Source: Chitinophaga agri (GTDB lineage Bacteria > Bacteroidota > Bacteroidia > Chitinophagales > Chitinophagaceae). Taken from it: a stretch of DNA of 64,000 nt. The DNA lies in NCBI RefSeq assembly GCF_010093065.1, contig NZ_CP048113.1, positions 7,520,001-7,584,000 of the forward strand, given 5' to 3'. Position numbers and translations under genes: made by a program. The stretch's first letter is position 1; every line of letters begins with the position of its first letter. Of the stretch, positions 47,811 to 57,183 are shown piece by piece. A model generated the notes under the pieces. The model was not told the DNA's origin. It searched no databases and saw nothing but the letters and a program-made list of their open reading frames with translations.

Positions 47811-49169
47811 TTATGGATTCTGCTCAATCTCAGGATTCAGGAGAATGTATTTCTGTCCGATCGGATACACGTAGCGGTTGCTGTTGGGTTCCAGTGTATA
47901 ATCAACACCTTTGAACCGGCGTGTAACTGTAGCGGCGAAAGCAGCATCTTTGTTTAAGCGTTTCTGGTCCAGCCACCTTAAGCCGGTGCCGAAGAACTCT
48001 CTCCTGCGTTCATTGACCACGCTGTTCAGTGCATCTGCAGCGGTACCTGCCTGCAGGGCGGTATAGTCTGCCGCAGCGAAACGTTTTTCTCTCAGTGTAT
48101 TCAGCAGGTCGATCGCGGTGTTCACATCATTCTCCCTGGCAGCACATTCTGCTTTTACCAGCATCATTTCCGCTACGGTGGGCCCGTTGGCAATGGCATT
48201 ACCTTCACGGCTGTATCTGTAACGCCAGTAGCCATAGCCCGTGAAAGCCGGGAAGAAGCTGGCGCCCGGTCTTACAAATAAAGTGTAGCGCAGGTCTTTG
48301 TCACCCAGCAGGGATAACAACGCCGTATCCAGCTGGATACCCTGGAAGGTGAAACCATTCACGATCTTGGAGAAGATGACTTCCTTATCATTTAGTCGGT
48401 AAGGGAAAGCGGCAATATTGGTAGTATACTGACGCAGATCAAGGATGTCGGACTGAATGGAGAGGCTCAGATCCGCATAGTGCTTTGCATTGGCGAAGTC
48501 GCGCATGCCGAGATAGGTGCGGGCCAGTATCGCATAGGCGGCTGATTTTGCCGGACGGGTATTATAGTCCGGTAAGTCAGGCAGCGCCGGTATCGCTTCT
48601 TTCACATCACTGATGATCTGGTTATATACTGTTGCCACGCTGGCTCTTTTCAGACTGGCAAACAAATCTGGTGTCAGCAGCAATGGTACACCAGGATCAG
48701 TTGCTGCGGTGGCTGCATCATACTGTTTTGCATACAGACTTACCAGGCACCAGTAGCTATATGCACGGTGTACGAGTGCTTCCGCATACAATTGCTTTTT
48801 ATCGTCTTCCGTACCTTTTTCACTGGTCAGCACGCCATTCATGACCTCGTTACAGGTATAGATGATCTTGTATAGCTTCTCCCAGTCTACATCTCCCTGA
48901 ATGTCCGACCAGTATTGTGGTTGCCAGGTATATGCATTGGCATTGATGTCCGTGAGCCCTACCTGTTTGGAGGAGTCCAGCAGGCGGGTGTCATCGCCTG
49001 AATAGATCGACAGACTGATGCCGCCCTCCATAATATTGTTGTTGTCCAGTATGGCGCGGTAGTCACTGGTATATTTAAAGGTACGGGTACCTATCTGATC
49101 GATCTCTACGTATTTACGGCAACCGGTTACAACCAGTAAGGCCGCCATAAGATATATTACTCTTTTCAT
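47811..49169 (-). CDS. SusD/RagB family lipoprotein (second SusCD pair)
   Basis: A 452-residue lipoprotein (signal ending LLVVTGCRKY). It shows the SusD layout: CNEVMNGVLTSEKGT, ALVHRAYSYWCLVSLYAKQY and the C-terminal DLLNTLREKRFAAADY and RRREFFGTGLRWLDQKRL, which is a family hallmark. It is shorter than the first SusD, as expected for pairs with an STN-type SusC. The start at 49169 is chosen at the signal peptide; an ATG at 49178 would add three residues. It follows SusC by 11 bp. Confidence 0.93.
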   Translation of the reverse strand: MKRVIYLMAALLVVTGCRKYVEIDQIGTRTFKYTSDYRAILDNNNIMEGGISLSIYSGDDTRLLDSSKQVGLTDINANAYTWQPQYWSDIQGDVDWEKLYKIIYTCNEVMNGVLTSEKGTEDDKKQLYAEALVHRAYSYWCLVSLYAKQYDAATAATDPGVPLLLTPDLFASLKRASVATVYNQIISDVKEAIPALPDLPDYNTRPAKSAAYAILARTYLGMRDFANAKHYADLSLSIQSDILDLRQYTTNIAAFPYRLNDKEVIFSKIVNGFTFQGIQLDTALLSLLGDKDLRYTLFVRPGASFFPAFTGYGYWRYRYSREGNAIANGPTVAEMMLVKAECAARENDVNTAIDLLNTLREKRFAAADYTALQAGTAADALNSVVNERRREFFGTGLRWLDQKRLNKDAAFAATVTRRFKGVDYTLEPNSNRYVYPIGQKYILLNPEIEQNP

Positions 49170-49180
49170 GTTGGTCACTG

Positions 49181-52100
49181 TTAGAATGATACATTGATGT
49201 TGAACAGGTAGCTGGTCACCGGTGGCATACTGTAATAGTTTGCGCTGGCGTTGAGGTACTCAGGGTCATAGCCCTCCTTGTTCTTTGTCCAGATCAGCCC
49301 GAGGTTGCGTGCGCTGCCGCTCACAGACAGGCTTCTGAAGACACCCTTTGGTAATATACCTGCCGGGAAGTTGTATGCCAGCGATATCTGTTGAAGACGG
49401 ATATTATCAGCGCTTCTTACCAGTTTATCGGAGAACCTGTAACGGGTGATGCTGTTAAAGTTGACATTGCTCAGGCCTGGTACATCTGTAAATGCCTCAT
49501 CACCTGGTTTGCGCCATCTGTGGGCAAGTGCTTCCTGTCTTCCGACAACACCATAGTAATCACCACTGAACATCGGATAGTTATTAATGGAGGGTGCCAG
49601 GAATTTATGTCCGAAGTAATAAGTCATTTGTACACCCAGTTCAAAGCCCTTAAAGCGGAAGGTATTAAAGAATCCACCGTGATAAGGTGCTGAGGTCTGA
49701 CCTACATATTTAACATCGTGGATGTCGAAAGCAGAGGTCAACTGCGTGGTGCTTTCAATGATCTTGTCATTCCTGTCATAGATGCGTGTTTGTCCGGTCT
49801 CCGGGTTCAGTCCTGCGGACCTGTACACGAACATTGCACCAACCGGATAGCCATTCAGTATGGTGCTACCCATCACGATGGTAGAAGCGAGTGTGGTATT
49901 AAACCGGGAATCAGTCACTTTTACCTTACCGTACGCAAAGTTGAAGGTGGATGTGATCCCCCAGTTTTTGTGATCAGCGATCTTCGCGGTTATACCTGTT
50001 TCAATACCATGACTTCTCATCGTACCGGTGTTATAGCTCAGGGATGACCATCCGTAGGTAGGGTTGAACGGGAAAGTGGCCAGGATCCCTTCACTTTTCT
50101 TCTGATAAGCATCTACATTGGCCGAGATCCGGTTATTCAGCACGGCAATATCGATACCCAGGTTGGTGGTACGGGTGAGTTCCCATCCCAGTTGCTGGTT
50201 AGCCGGATTCTGGATGCTGGCTATAGGCAGTTGCGTGCTCGGATCGGTCATATTCAGTGTAATGACTGGTACATTGCTACCACCCAGCGGAACAGAGCCT
50301 CCTGTACCATAGGTAGCCCTCAGGGCGAGGTTGGTCAGCCACACGAATGACTGCATAAAGTCTTCCTGCTGAGCGGCCCATTTGACACCAGCTGACCAGA
50401 AAGGTTTAGCGCGTTTGCTGCGATCCAGTCCGAGCAGGGTATAGTCGTCAAAGCGCATACTACCGCTGAGGTTATACCGGTTTTTATAGGTGTATCCGGC
50501 ATTGCCAAAGTAAGAGAGATAACGGTTACGTTGTTCTGATATACCCGTCTGGTTGGTGCCCAGGGTGGTTGTCCAGCCGTACATGGTCATGAACGGAGTG
50601 GTCGGATTGACGGTAGCGAAGCTATTCGCCGCCGGGTCGTATCCATATCTGACACTACCATAGCTCTGTGCATAGGTTTGTCTGATCTCAGTACCGGCGA
50701 TCGCTGTCACCTGGTGATCGGTGTTGAACGAATAGTTGATATTCAGCATGCCCCGCAGGTTGTAATCCCAGGCATTGATATCCGTAAGTGTCACGGTACC
50801 ACCGTAAGGCACATTGTATACCGGTTTGCGTGTAGCGGGTGAGATAACGGTACCGGTATTGACGATCGTCCTGGCAGCATAACTTTCCAGCTGGTTACTG
50901 GTATTCATGTTGGAGATGTTCCGCTGGTACATTCCGGAGACGTCCAGGTTCATCCAGTTGGTCAGCTTCACGTTCAGACCTGTGTTCAGGCGGATGATAT
51001 TGAGCATGGTGGTGGTATTGCCATACTGCAGTTCATCCACTGGGCTGTAGGTAAATGGTAAATAGCCCAGTTTTACGAGGCTGTCATTTACCTCGGGACG
51101 CATGGTAATGCTGCGTCTTATTGGCTGGTTATTGGCATCTACCACCATATCATAAGGACGGAGGGAGGTAAGTGATTGTCCCATGGCTTCTACGGCCGCG
51201 ATGTTGGCAACACTTTTTGCGTACTGGTAGTTAAAGCCTGTTCTCAGTTTTACGCGTTTGTTAAACAGGTCATTGGTGAAATTACCGGTCAGGATCGTGT
51301 TCTGGGCACTGTTGCTCCGGTAGATAGGCAGGTCTTTGTTGAAGTTGGCCGAAATATAATAAGTGTTATTGTCACCACCACCAGATACGGACAGGTTGTG
51401 TTGCTGATTAATAGCCGTGCGCAGCAGATATTTGCGGATCTGTGACTGATTATTTCTCTGTCCGATCGCTGCGAGTGCTGCGTCCGCTTCTGCCTGTGTA
51501 GCCGTACCGCGTTTTACTTTGAACAGCCATTCGATGACTTCACTCGGATTATTATTTTGTAAAGGGAAATACCAGGGCAGTGTGGTATTGTCAGTAAAGA
51601 ATCCTTTGTCGTACATCTCTCTTTCCAGGTCTACATATTCAGCAGCGCTCATCCAGCGGAGTTTAGAGAAGGAGGGCGGCTTTGATACGCCCAGTGTGGA
51701 CGAGAGACTGATGGTCGGCGCTCCTTTTTTACCTTTCCTGGTTTCGATGACGATCACACCATTTGCACCGCGGGAACCCCATATAGAGGTGGCTACCGCA
51801 TCTTTGAGGAAGGTGATCTGTTCAATATCGTTCGGGTTAAGCGTAGAGAGCACGGAACCATTGGATGACTGCACGCTACCCAGTGTGGTCAGGTTCTGCT
51901 GATCAGTATTGGGAGCGATCAGTGGAAATCCGTCAATAACGATCAGCGGTGCGGTATTCACACTGTATGTGTTGATCGTGCGGATCTGTATCCTGTTGGC
52001 CCGGATGTCAAACCGTACGCCTGGTACTTTTCCTTCCAGTTTCGCCAGTATATTGGGTGCAGGCACGTCCTGCAGCTCTTCGGCAGTGATGACGTTATAG

Positions 52101-52828
52101 GCACCGGTAGCGCGTTCTTTGGAGATCGTCTGGTAACCGGTAGATACCTTAACATTAATTTCATCGATATTGATAGTGGCACGTTTCAGCCGGATGGTCA
52201 GATCGGTGCTGTTGGAGATCTTCACTTCCTGCGTCTGATACCCTACGTAGCTGATGATCAGCACATCGCCGACATTCACGGTAATCACGAAACGGCCGTC
52301 CTGCTGATTGATGATAGAGCGTTCCGTGCCTTTTACCTTCACGGTAGCGCCGTATAGTACATTTTCATTGTCATCGAGCACAATACCCTGGACGAACACT
52401 GCATTAACAGCACCGGGCTGCTCTTCCTTAACGGGTGAAGACGCCTTTTTGCTTACGAAGATGGTCTGCTCGCGGATCAGGTATTGCAGTGGCTGATCTT
52501 TGAATATAATGGTCAGAAATTCGGTCAGCGGCATGTTGGCAGCACTGACATTCACTGTAGGCGCCTCTTTCAGTAAACGGAGGTCGCAGAACACATGATA
52601 ACCCGTCTGGGAGCGGATGGTTTCGAACGTTTTCTCCAGGGGAATATTCCTGCCGGAGAGCGTAACGGACTGAGAGACTCCTTTTGCACTGGCCCCCATC
52701 AATGCAACGGTCAGTAATAAGATGGTTAGTTTCATCACTAACATGATTTTGGTTGATAACCGGCTGCCACTGCGCCGTCTCGCGGGCATGGCATGGCCTG
52801 TCCGGTTACAAGAAGCAATTTTTTGCAT
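49181..52828 (-). CDS. STN-domain SusC/RagA TonB-linked outer-membrane protein (second pair)
   Basis: A 1215-residue TonB-dependent transducer/transporter. A signal (TKIMLVMKLTILLLTVALMG) is followed by a secretin/TonB N-terminal (STN) domain at about 60-125 (QSVTLSGRNIPLEKTFETI, with TIFVSKK at its end), a carboxypeptidase-like domain (FVQGIVLDDNENVLYGATVK), the plug, SRGANGVIVIETRKGKKG, and the barrel. The STN domain signals ligand occupancy across the membrane to a FecR anti-sigma factor, which is encoded upstream here. The ATG at 52828 is used; the frame also opens from a TTG just upstream. Confidence 0.94.
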   Translation of the reverse strand: MQKIASCNRTGHAMPARRRSGSRLSTKIMLVMKLTILLLTVALMGASAKGVSQSVTLSGRNIPLEKTFETIRSQTGYHVFCDLRLLKEAPTVNVSAANMPLTEFLTIIFKDQPLQYLIREQTIFVSKKASSPVKEEQPGAVNAVFVQGIVLDDNENVLYGATVKVKGTERSIINQQDGRFVITVNVGDVLIISYVGYQTQEVKISNSTDLTIRLKRATINIDEINVKVSTGYQTISKERATGAYNVITAEELQDVPAPNILAKLEGKVPGVRFDIRANRIQIRTINTYSVNTAPLIVIDGFPLIAPNTDQQNLTTLGSVQSSNGSVLSTLNPNDIEQITFLKDAVATSIWGSRGANGVIVIETRKGKKGAPTISLSSTLGVSKPPSFSKLRWMSAAEYVDLEREMYDKGFFTDNTTLPWYFPLQNNNPSEVIEWLFKVKRGTATQAEADAALAAIGQRNNQSQIRKYLLRTAINQQHNLSVSGGGDNNTYYISANFNKDLPIYRSNSAQNTILTGNFTNDLFNKRVKLRTGFNYQYAKSVANIAAVEAMGQSLTSLRPYDMVVDANNQPIRRSITMRPEVNDSLVKLGYLPFTYSPVDELQYGNTTTMLNIIRLNTGLNVKLTNWMNLDVSGMYQRNISNMNTSNQLESYAARTIVNTGTVISPATRKPVYNVPYGGTVTLTDINAWDYNLRGMLNINYSFNTDHQVTAIAGTEIRQTYAQSYGSVRYGYDPAANSFATVNPTTPFMTMYGWTTTLGTNQTGISEQRNRYLSYFGNAGYTYKNRYNLSGSMRFDDYTLLGLDRSKRAKPFWSAGVKWAAQQEDFMQSFVWLTNLALRATYGTGGSVPLGGSNVPVITLNMTDPSTQLPIASIQNPANQQLGWELTRTTNLGIDIAVLNNRISANVDAYQKKSEGILATFPFNPTYGWSSLSYNTGTMRSHGIETGITAKIADHKNWGITSTFNFAYGKVKVTDSRFNTTLASTIVMGSTILNGYPVGAMFVYRSAGLNPETGQTRIYDRNDKIIESTTQLTSAFDIHDVKYVGQTSAPYHGGFFNTFRFKGFELGVQMTYYFGHKFLAPSINNYPMFSGDYYGVVGRQEALAHRWRKPGDEAFTDVPGLSNVNFNSITRYRFSDKLVRSADNIRLQQISLAYNFPAGILPKGVFRSLSVSGSARNLGLIWTKNKEGYDPEYLNASANYYSMPPVTSYLFNINVSF

Positions 52829-52902
52829 AACTTGCAATTGGTTAGGTTGATTTGAAAAACAGTTTTCCGAAATAATTGTCTATCGTCCACCCTGACTAAC
52901 AG

Positions 52903-52930
52903 GCCGCTCTGACTCCTACCTCAGAGCGGC
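52903..52930 (-). terminator. hairpin between FecR and the STN-type SusC
   Basis: A 10-bp perfect stem GCCGCTCTGA/TCAGAGCGGC with an 8-nt loop lies 29 bp past the FecR stop and 75 bp before the SusC start (all minus strand). No T-tract follows on the minus strand, so it could be a partial terminator or attenuator. Confidence 0.6.
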
Positions 52931-52958
52931 TTTTGTATAGGGATAAAACTCATTGTTC

Positions 52959-54116
52959 TTACGGCAGTACGATCAGTTTTCTGCCTTCTATACGAAAATT
53001 CACACCTGACAATTTCAATCCTTCCAGCACCTGTGAAAGGCTCAGGTTCCTGCCTATTTCTCCGTAGAACCTGATATCCGGAACATTCTTTTCATATATG
53101 ACTTCTATATCGTACCATCTTGTCAGTTGTCTCATAACTTCTCCGACGCCCATACCGTCGAAGTTAAAAATGCCGTCTTTCCAGGCGGTTACCTGTCCTG
53201 TGTTAATCTCATTGTTCACCTGTATTGTCTCTCTTATCGCGGCCTGTTGTCCTGGTTTCAGCACCGCGCTTCCGCCTGTTGTGTTCACTCTGATACTGCC
53301 TGTCAGTAAGGTGGTCCTGATGCTGGACTCGTCTGTATAGGCATTGATATTAAAGTCAGTACCGAGTACTTCTATCGTGGCTTTATTGTCTATTTTCACC
53401 CTGAAAGGTTGTTGTGCGTTGGGTGTTATTTCAAAATAGGCCTCCCCGCTGATCTCGACTGTCCTGTCTGTGCCGGTGAAGGCGGTCGGATATTTCAGCA
53501 TACTGGCTGCATTGAGCCAAACTTTAGAACCGTCAGGCAGTACGAGCCTGAATTGTCTTGCTATTGGTGTACGAATGGTGTTGTAGCTGGCGGTGGATGC
53601 GCCGGCGGCATCATAGGTCAGGCTGCCGCTCTGTAATATTACCCGGCTACCATGCTGGTTGCTGATCTGGCCATTGCCAAGACTGTCAAGTGTGATCTGG
53701 CTGCCATCGGCCAGGGTCAGAATAGCGCCGTTGCTGCCGGGCGCTATATCCTGTCCTGGCTTGTTCACTGCTATATCCTGTTTTGCGGCAGGACGTTTTA
53801 ATATTGTCCAGGTACCTGCTGCCAGTACGAGCACGGCTGCTGCTGCTGCCCACCACAGGCGGGAAAGCTTTCTGACCGGCGCACCCTGTTCTTTGTTGTC
53901 GAGGGCGGTTAGCCGGCTGTTCAGCTGTGTAAGGAATGCCGGACTGGCTTCTTCATATACAAGTGGCTGTCCGCCGTCGGATGCCCGTTGCAGCAGGTTA
54001 TGAAATTCATCGGCGCTCACATTGTAATACCAGGAGAAGAAGTCGGTGGCTTCCTGGTCCGTCAATGTGCGGTCCATATATCTTTTTAATAATAGTATCT
54101 TTTGGTCGTCGGTCAT
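52959..54116 (-). CDS. FecR-type anti-sigma factor
   Basis: A 385-residue membrane-bound anti-sigma factor. The cytoplasmic N-terminus (MTDDQKILLLKRYMDRTLTDQ) binds the sigma factor; one membrane helix is in LWWAAAAAVLVLAAGTWTIL near residue 90; the periplasmic part has the FecR domain (RQFRLVLPDGSKVWLNAASML, EISGEAYFEITPN) and a C-terminal DUF4974-like unit (LSLSQVLEGLKLSGVNFRIE). It receives the signal from the STN domain of the SusC encoded next. It lies 75 bp downstream of the sigma gene, in the usual order. Confidence 0.94.
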   Translation of the reverse strand: MTDDQKILLLKRYMDRTLTDQEATDFFSWYYNVSADEFHNLLQRASDGGQPLVYEEASPAFLTQLNSRLTALDNKEQGAPVRKLSRLWWAAAAAVLVLAAGTWTILKRPAAKQDIAVNKPGQDIAPGSNGAILTLADGSQITLDSLGNGQISNQHGSRVILQSGSLTYDAAGASTASYNTIRTPIARQFRLVLPDGSKVWLNAASMLKYPTAFTGTDRTVEISGEAYFEITPNAQQPFRVKIDNKATIEVLGTDFNINAYTDESSIRTTLLTGSIRVNTTGGSAVLKPGQQAAIRETIQVNNEINTGQVTAWKDGIFNFDGMGVGEVMRQLTRWYDIEVIYEKNVPDIRFYGEIGRNLSLSQVLEGLKLSGVNFRIEGRKLIVLP

Positions 54117-54191
54117 ATAGGTCTATATACTACAGACGAACACCTGTCAGATTTGTATACGCTCCGGAGAAAGTTTTTTTTCTTTGGCTGA

Positions 54192-54848
54192 TCATTTGCC
54201 TCTTAACCACAACAGGAAAAGGAGGGATACCATACCGCCGTGCTGCTCCAGGATGGATTTCAAGGCATGAAAGGCGGCATAATAATGTTTTTTGACAGTC
54301 ACTACTGCCATATCATATTTATCGGCAATTTCCTCAAAACTGAGCCCTTCTTCTGTCCTTGACAGGAAGATGTCCCTTTTCTTCGGGTCCAGTTCATTGA
54401 TGGCCCGGATGGCCAGGTCATGCAGTTCTTTATAGACTAACGGTCCTTCGCCGCTGGTTGCTTCCGTAGCGGCACGCTGAGCGATGGTGTCAATGGCTTT
54501 CAGATGGACTTTCTTCCGCCTGAGCTGATCAAATAACAGATTTCTGGCAATCCTGAATGCATAGTTCTCGAACGATTTCACCAGTAACAGCTTCTCACGG
54601 GTCTTCCAGATCCGGAGGAAAGTTTCCTGTAACAGTTCGTCGGTTTCGTCCCGGTCCTGCGTAATAAATGTGATGGCTACCTGTAAGAAAGGGTAGTAGT
54701 GTGTATATAACTGTCCATAAGCATCCCGGTCGCCTGCTGCGGCTGCTCGTACTAAATTATTTTCATTGTCCGGTAGTACGCGTTGAAATGGTAGATGTTC
54801 CCTTTGCGTCAATAAAATAAGCGAATATCTCGCAAGATAAGGAATCAA
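54192..54848 (-). CDS. ECF RNA polymerase sigma factor (FecI-like)
   Basis: A 218-residue sigma-70 family protein of ECF type. Region 2 is clear in FLRIWKTREKLLLVKSFENYAFRIARNLLFDQLR, region 4 in LDPKKRDIFLSRTEEGLSFEEIADKYDMAVVTVKKHY, the usual helix-turn-helix. It should direct RNA polymerase to the genes of this locus when released by FecR. The first 25 or so residues before DNENNLVRAAAAGDRDAYGQ are unlike the family, so the true start may be an internal non-ATG codon. A cytoplasmic C-terminal hydrophobic tail is visible (SLLFLLWLRGK), which is odd but short. Confidence 0.92.
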   Translation of the reverse strand: MIPYLARYSLILLTQREHLPFQRVLPDNENNLVRAAAAGDRDAYGQLYTHYYPFLQVAITFITQDRDETDELLQETFLRIWKTREKLLLVKSFENYAFRIARNLLFDQLRRKKVHLKAIDTIAQRAATEATSGEGPLVYKELHDLAIRAINELDPKKRDIFLSRTEEGLSFEEIADKYDMAVVTVKKHYYAAFHALKSILEQHGGMVSLLFLLWLRGK

Positions 54849-55103
54849 AACTGGCTTTTCTAGTTCATTTTCCGGAAAGTCATCTGATGAGGGAAGATCG
54901 CTCCAACAGGATATTTTATATATTCCTTTTATATTTCACTAATTTCAGGCGTTGGATTGGGGGAGCTTGACAAGTATATGAAAACAGGCCAGTGTCTGTT
55001 ATCGTAACGTTACCCACGCTGCATGCGGACTATTTAAAAACAGTGTCAGCTGATACACCGGCTTGCAGACACCAATCCGGATTATTTAACTATATTGATC
55101 TTT

Positions 55104-56345
55104 ATGAAAAAATCACTTCAGGCAATTATTGCCGGAACGTCTTTCGTTCTCGCATCCTGCGGCGCTCCTTCGGGGCAACATACCGGTGCTGACAGTACTG
55201 CTACTGCAGATACCTCACTGGGTCCCGTGGAAACTAAAAATCCTAATACTGATTACAAACCGGCATTCCCCGGTCAAACCCGTGTGAATGGGGTGAAGAC
55301 AACGACTCCCTATGAAGGGACCGTCCTGTCCGACAGCCTGGAAAATCCCTGGGGGATCACCTCTTTACCTGACGGCCGACTGCTGATCACGGAGAAGAAG
55401 GGCGTCCTGCGTATTGCTACTATCAGCGGACAATTAAGCCAGCCTATTACGGGTTTACCTAAAGTAAATCCTGACGGACAGGGTGGACTGCTTGGTATCA
55501 GGGTAGACCCTGACTTCCAGACTAACCGGATGGTATACTGGGTATTCTCTGAACCACGCCCGGATGGTAACCTGACGGCTGTTGCCAAAGGTAAACTCTC
55601 CGCTGATGAGAAAACTATTGAAGGCGCTACCGTGATCTACAGAGCTACGCCTGCCTTCAAAGGCACGCTGCACTATGGTGGAAGGATCGTTTTTGATAAA
55701 GAAGGCAACCTTGTTGTAAGTACAGGTGAACGCTCTGATCTGCAGACACGTCCGCAGGCGCAGCAACTGAGCTCTGCCTTGGGTAAGGTACTCCGTATCA
55801 CCAAAGAGGGTAAACCAGCTGCGGGCAATCCATTTGCTGGTCAGGCAGATGCCCGTCCTGAAATATACAGCTACGGCCACCGTAACGTACAGGGACTGGC
55901 CTTCAATCCTGCAACCGGTGATCTGTGGGAAACTGAATTCGGTCCCAGAGGCGGCGATGAACTTAACCGCATCGAGCCAGGTAAGAACTATGGCTGGCCA
56001 ACCATTACCTATGGTATAGAATACAAGGGCGATAAAGTTGGCGACGGTATCCAGCAGAAAGAAGGTCTGGAGCAACCTGTTTACTATTGGGACCCTGTGT
56101 TATCACCCAGTGGTATCACCTTCTATTCCGGTAAAGGCATCCCTGAGTGGAAGAACAACCTGTTCATTTGTGGTCTGAGCAGCATTCACATCGCCAGGAT
56201 CGTGATCGAGAATAATAAAGTGGTAGGTGAAGAAATGCTGTTACTGAAAGAAGAACAGCGCTTCAGAGATATCACAGAAGGAGCTGATGGGGTGTTGTAT
56301 GCGGTGACGGATAATGGAAGGCTGTATAGTATTCACAAGAAGTAA
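55104..56345 (+). CDS. PQQ-dependent sugar dehydrogenase (glucose/sorbosone dehydrogenase family) lipoprotein
   Basis: A 413-residue lipoprotein (signal ending FVLASCGAP) with the beta-propeller of soluble PQQ-type aldose dehydrogenases. Motifs include ENPWGITSLPDGRLLITEK early, TGERSDLQTRPQAQ and YGHRNVQGLAFNP with GPRGGDELNRI, then KNYGWPTITYG, which form the PQQ/Ca2+ site in the family. It oxidises aldose sugars at the cell surface, passing electrons from PQQ to an acceptor. The ATG at 55104 is chosen next to the signal. No PQQ synthesis genes are in the window. It is divergent from the ECF sigma gene. Confidence 0.9.
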   Translation: MKKSLQAIIAGTSFVLASCGAPSGQHTGADSTATADTSLGPVETKNPNTDYKPAFPGQTRVNGVKTTTPYEGTVLSDSLENPWGITSLPDGRLLITEKKGVLRIATISGQLSQPITGLPKVNPDGQGGLLGIRVDPDFQTNRMVYWVFSEPRPDGNLTAVAKGKLSADEKTIEGATVIYRATPAFKGTLHYGGRIVFDKEGNLVVSTGERSDLQTRPQAQQLSSALGKVLRITKEGKPAAGNPFAGQADARPEIYSYGHRNVQGLAFNPATGDLWETEFGPRGGDELNRIEPGKNYGWPTITYGIEYKGDKVGDGIQQKEGLEQPVYYWDPVLSPSGITFYSGKGIPEWKNNLFICGLSSIHIARIVIENNKVVGEEMLLLKEEQRFRDITEGADGVLYAVTDNGRLYSIHKK

Positions 56346-56394
56346 TGATAAATCAGGAATAGGAAGTTAATATTATAACTGCCTTACTATTGAT

Positions 56395-56429
56395 AAACAG
56401 GGGTGTTTCTACATGAAGCACCCCTGTTT
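56395..56429. terminator. rho-independent terminator after the sugar dehydrogenase
   Basis: An 11-bp perfect stem AAACAGGGGTG/CACCCCTGTTT with a 13-nt loop, 49 bp past the stop, followed further on by TTTTTT. Confidence 0.82.
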
Positions 56430-56511
56430 GCTTAAAGGTTTTTTTCGCCTTTTTTAGCGGTTGGCGATAGGCATCTTTTCCTGTTATCGGGCCGGCTCAG
56501 TTCCTGATTCT

Positions 56512-57063
56512 TCATTCCTGATCACCATCATGTTCGCACCACACTAATGCATCTGTATCATAACCGATCTCCCTGGCCTTCGCCAGATAGCTTTCCTTCA
56601 CATGATCAGGGATTGTCGTTTCCCTGGAAAGGATCCACATATATTTAAGATTATTTCCGGCGATCAATGCGTATTTATATTCTCTGTCAATGGCAATGAC
56701 GTTATACCCGGCATAGAATGGTCCAAAAAAAGAAACTTTTAATCTGCCCATGTCCTCCTCTCTGGCAAATTTAGCTTTCCCGATACTTTCCTTCCACTTG
56801 TTCTTTGTGTAATCGTAGCCACGGTTATCGACCCGGATAGCCCCATCTTTCCGCAGACTGTAAGTAGCTGTCACGTTATTCAGGTCTTCTTCATACTTAT
56901 AGTCCAGGCGGGCTATCTCATACCATTTACCAAGAAACTTGTCGACATAGAAGGGTCTTACAGCTACTGCACCTTTGGGGATGGTGACAGCAGTAGCGGT
57001 ACTCAGCATCAGCAGACCGGCGCCCGCCAGCAGGGCTACGTGGACTTTATGTATTTTGACCAT
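56512..57063 (-). CDS. lipocalin family protein (Blc-like)
   Basis: A 183-residue exported lipocalin. The signal ends around LLMLSTATAV, without a lipobox, so unlike E. coli Blc it is probably not a lipoprotein. The lipocalin signature LGKWYEIARL is intact near residue 45, followed by the eight-stranded pattern and YALIAGNNLKYMWILSRE, where the family has a conserved Arg at the barrel end. Such proteins bind lysophospholipids or other small hydrophobic molecules. It stands alone, convergent with the sugar dehydrogenase gene. Confidence 0.92.
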   Translation of the reverse strand: MVKIHKVHVALLAGAGLLMLSTATAVTIPKGAVAVRPFYVDKFLGKWYEIARLDYKYEEDLNNVTATYSLRKDGAIRVDNRGYDYTKNKWKESIGKAKFAREEDMGRLKVSFFGPFYAGYNVIAIDREYKYALIAGNNLKYMWILSRETTIPDHVKESYLAKAREIGYDTDALVWCEHDGDQE

Positions 57064-57183
57064 ATTCGGTGGGTTTGAGGTATATAATCAAAATATATGC
57101 CTTTCCGACGCTTCGGGTACTGTTTTGTCCGTTTGGTAGTGCCGGCAATCATCCAGACCTGAAATTTGCCCTAACTTTAAACA

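Noticed and set aside
55455..56075. A 206-codon open frame on the minus strand
   Set aside because: Antisense to the sugar dehydrogenase, whose motifs are unmistakable.
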